A stretch of 23,762 bases of DNA from Roseiarcus sp. (GTDB lineage: Bacteria > Pseudomonadota > Alphaproteobacteria > Rhizobiales > Beijerinckiaceae), in contig JASLHV010000496.1 of assembly GCA_030153205.1 (NCBI GenBank), positions 1-23,762 on the forward strand. Direction: 5' to 3'. A model generated the notes under the pieces. It was not told the DNA's origin, searched no databases, and saw only the letters and a list, made by a program, of their open reading frames with translations. The number at the start of each line of letters is the position of its first letter. The stretch's first letter is position 1. This document shows, in pieces, positions 23,664 through 23,762 of this stretch. The position numbers were made by a program, and so were the translations under genes.

Positions 23664-23762
23664 TCACGCCTCGCGCGCTGGGCCGCGGTCCGCGCCGGGG
23701 CTTCGTCCCGAGGCCGCCATCCCCAATCGGCCGAGGTAATGCGCCCAGCCCTTGTTGTGACT
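23664..23762 (-). CDS. SRPBCC (AHSA1-like) protein, C-terminal 32 codons only
   Basis: The frame enters from the right window edge and stops with TGA at 23664-23666. The visible tail SHNKGWAHYLGRLGMAASG followed by RSPGAD matches the characteristic C-terminal helix and GxDPGPD-like end of SRPBCC proteins related to the Aha1 C-terminal domain (HxxGWxHYLxRL). The start and most of the protein are outside the window. It is too short to infer a ligand or function. Confidence 0.6.
   Translation of the reverse strand, partial: SHNKGWAHYLGRLGMAASGRSPGADRGPAREA

Overview
The window reads as a chromosomal segment of an alphaproteobacterium, most likely of the order Hyphomicrobiales (Rhizobiales). The evidence is a CckA hybrid kinase, a one-cysteine DksA of the alphaproteobacterial form, a short ProRS next to Lol genes, a stand-alone FliO-like protein beside cckA, and a GC-rich composition that throws long antisense ORFs. 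Within that order a Methylocystaceae/Beijerinckiaceae-like source is possible, but this is an impression and was not tested. No tRNA, rRNA, insertion sequence, phage gene or CRISPR array was seen. Most of the window looks like core chromosome.

Left part (1-3.5 kb): the 3' end of efeO (5' end outside the window) and efeB form the periplasmic part of an EfeUOB-type iron uptake system. Facing them is a gene for a secreted glycine-rich protein built on a 42-nt tandem repeat. A hairpin separates the convergent genes. Region 3.5-7.0 kb, minus strand: proS, a LolC/E permease and the ATPase lolD form a probable operon, with lolC and lolD overlapping.

Region 7.0-10.6 kb: a 94-residue DUF2282 (bufferin/BufA1-like) precursor stands alone with its own terminator. 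Next come a DUF3311 small membrane protein and a sodium:solute symporter, translationally coupled on the minus strand. A CoxE-like VWA protein follows, probably expressed from a leaderless mRNA. Region 10.6-16.6 kb: a UspF/G-like stress protein, dksA with a good promoter and terminator, a FliO-domain protein, cckA with a structured leader, and a MoxR-type AAA+ ATPase. The ATPase is the likely partner of the VWA protein about 5 kb upstream.

Right part (16.9-23.76 kb): a large membrane PAS-GGDEF-EAL protein with a CtrA-like box in its promoter region, and parC on the minus strand, separated by a 13-bp perfect hairpin. Then come a decayed beta-carbonic anhydrase gene with at least two frameshifts, a secreted six-cysteine protein of unknown function, and the last 32 codons of an SRPBCC (AHSA1-like) protein cut by the window edge.

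No single region is clearly a new multi-gene system. The best leads are the orphan bufferin-like precursor, the 42-nt repeat secreted protein with two spaced palindromes upstream, the nested hairpin before cckA, the CtrA-like box before the c-di-GMP gene, and the broken carbonic anhydrase.
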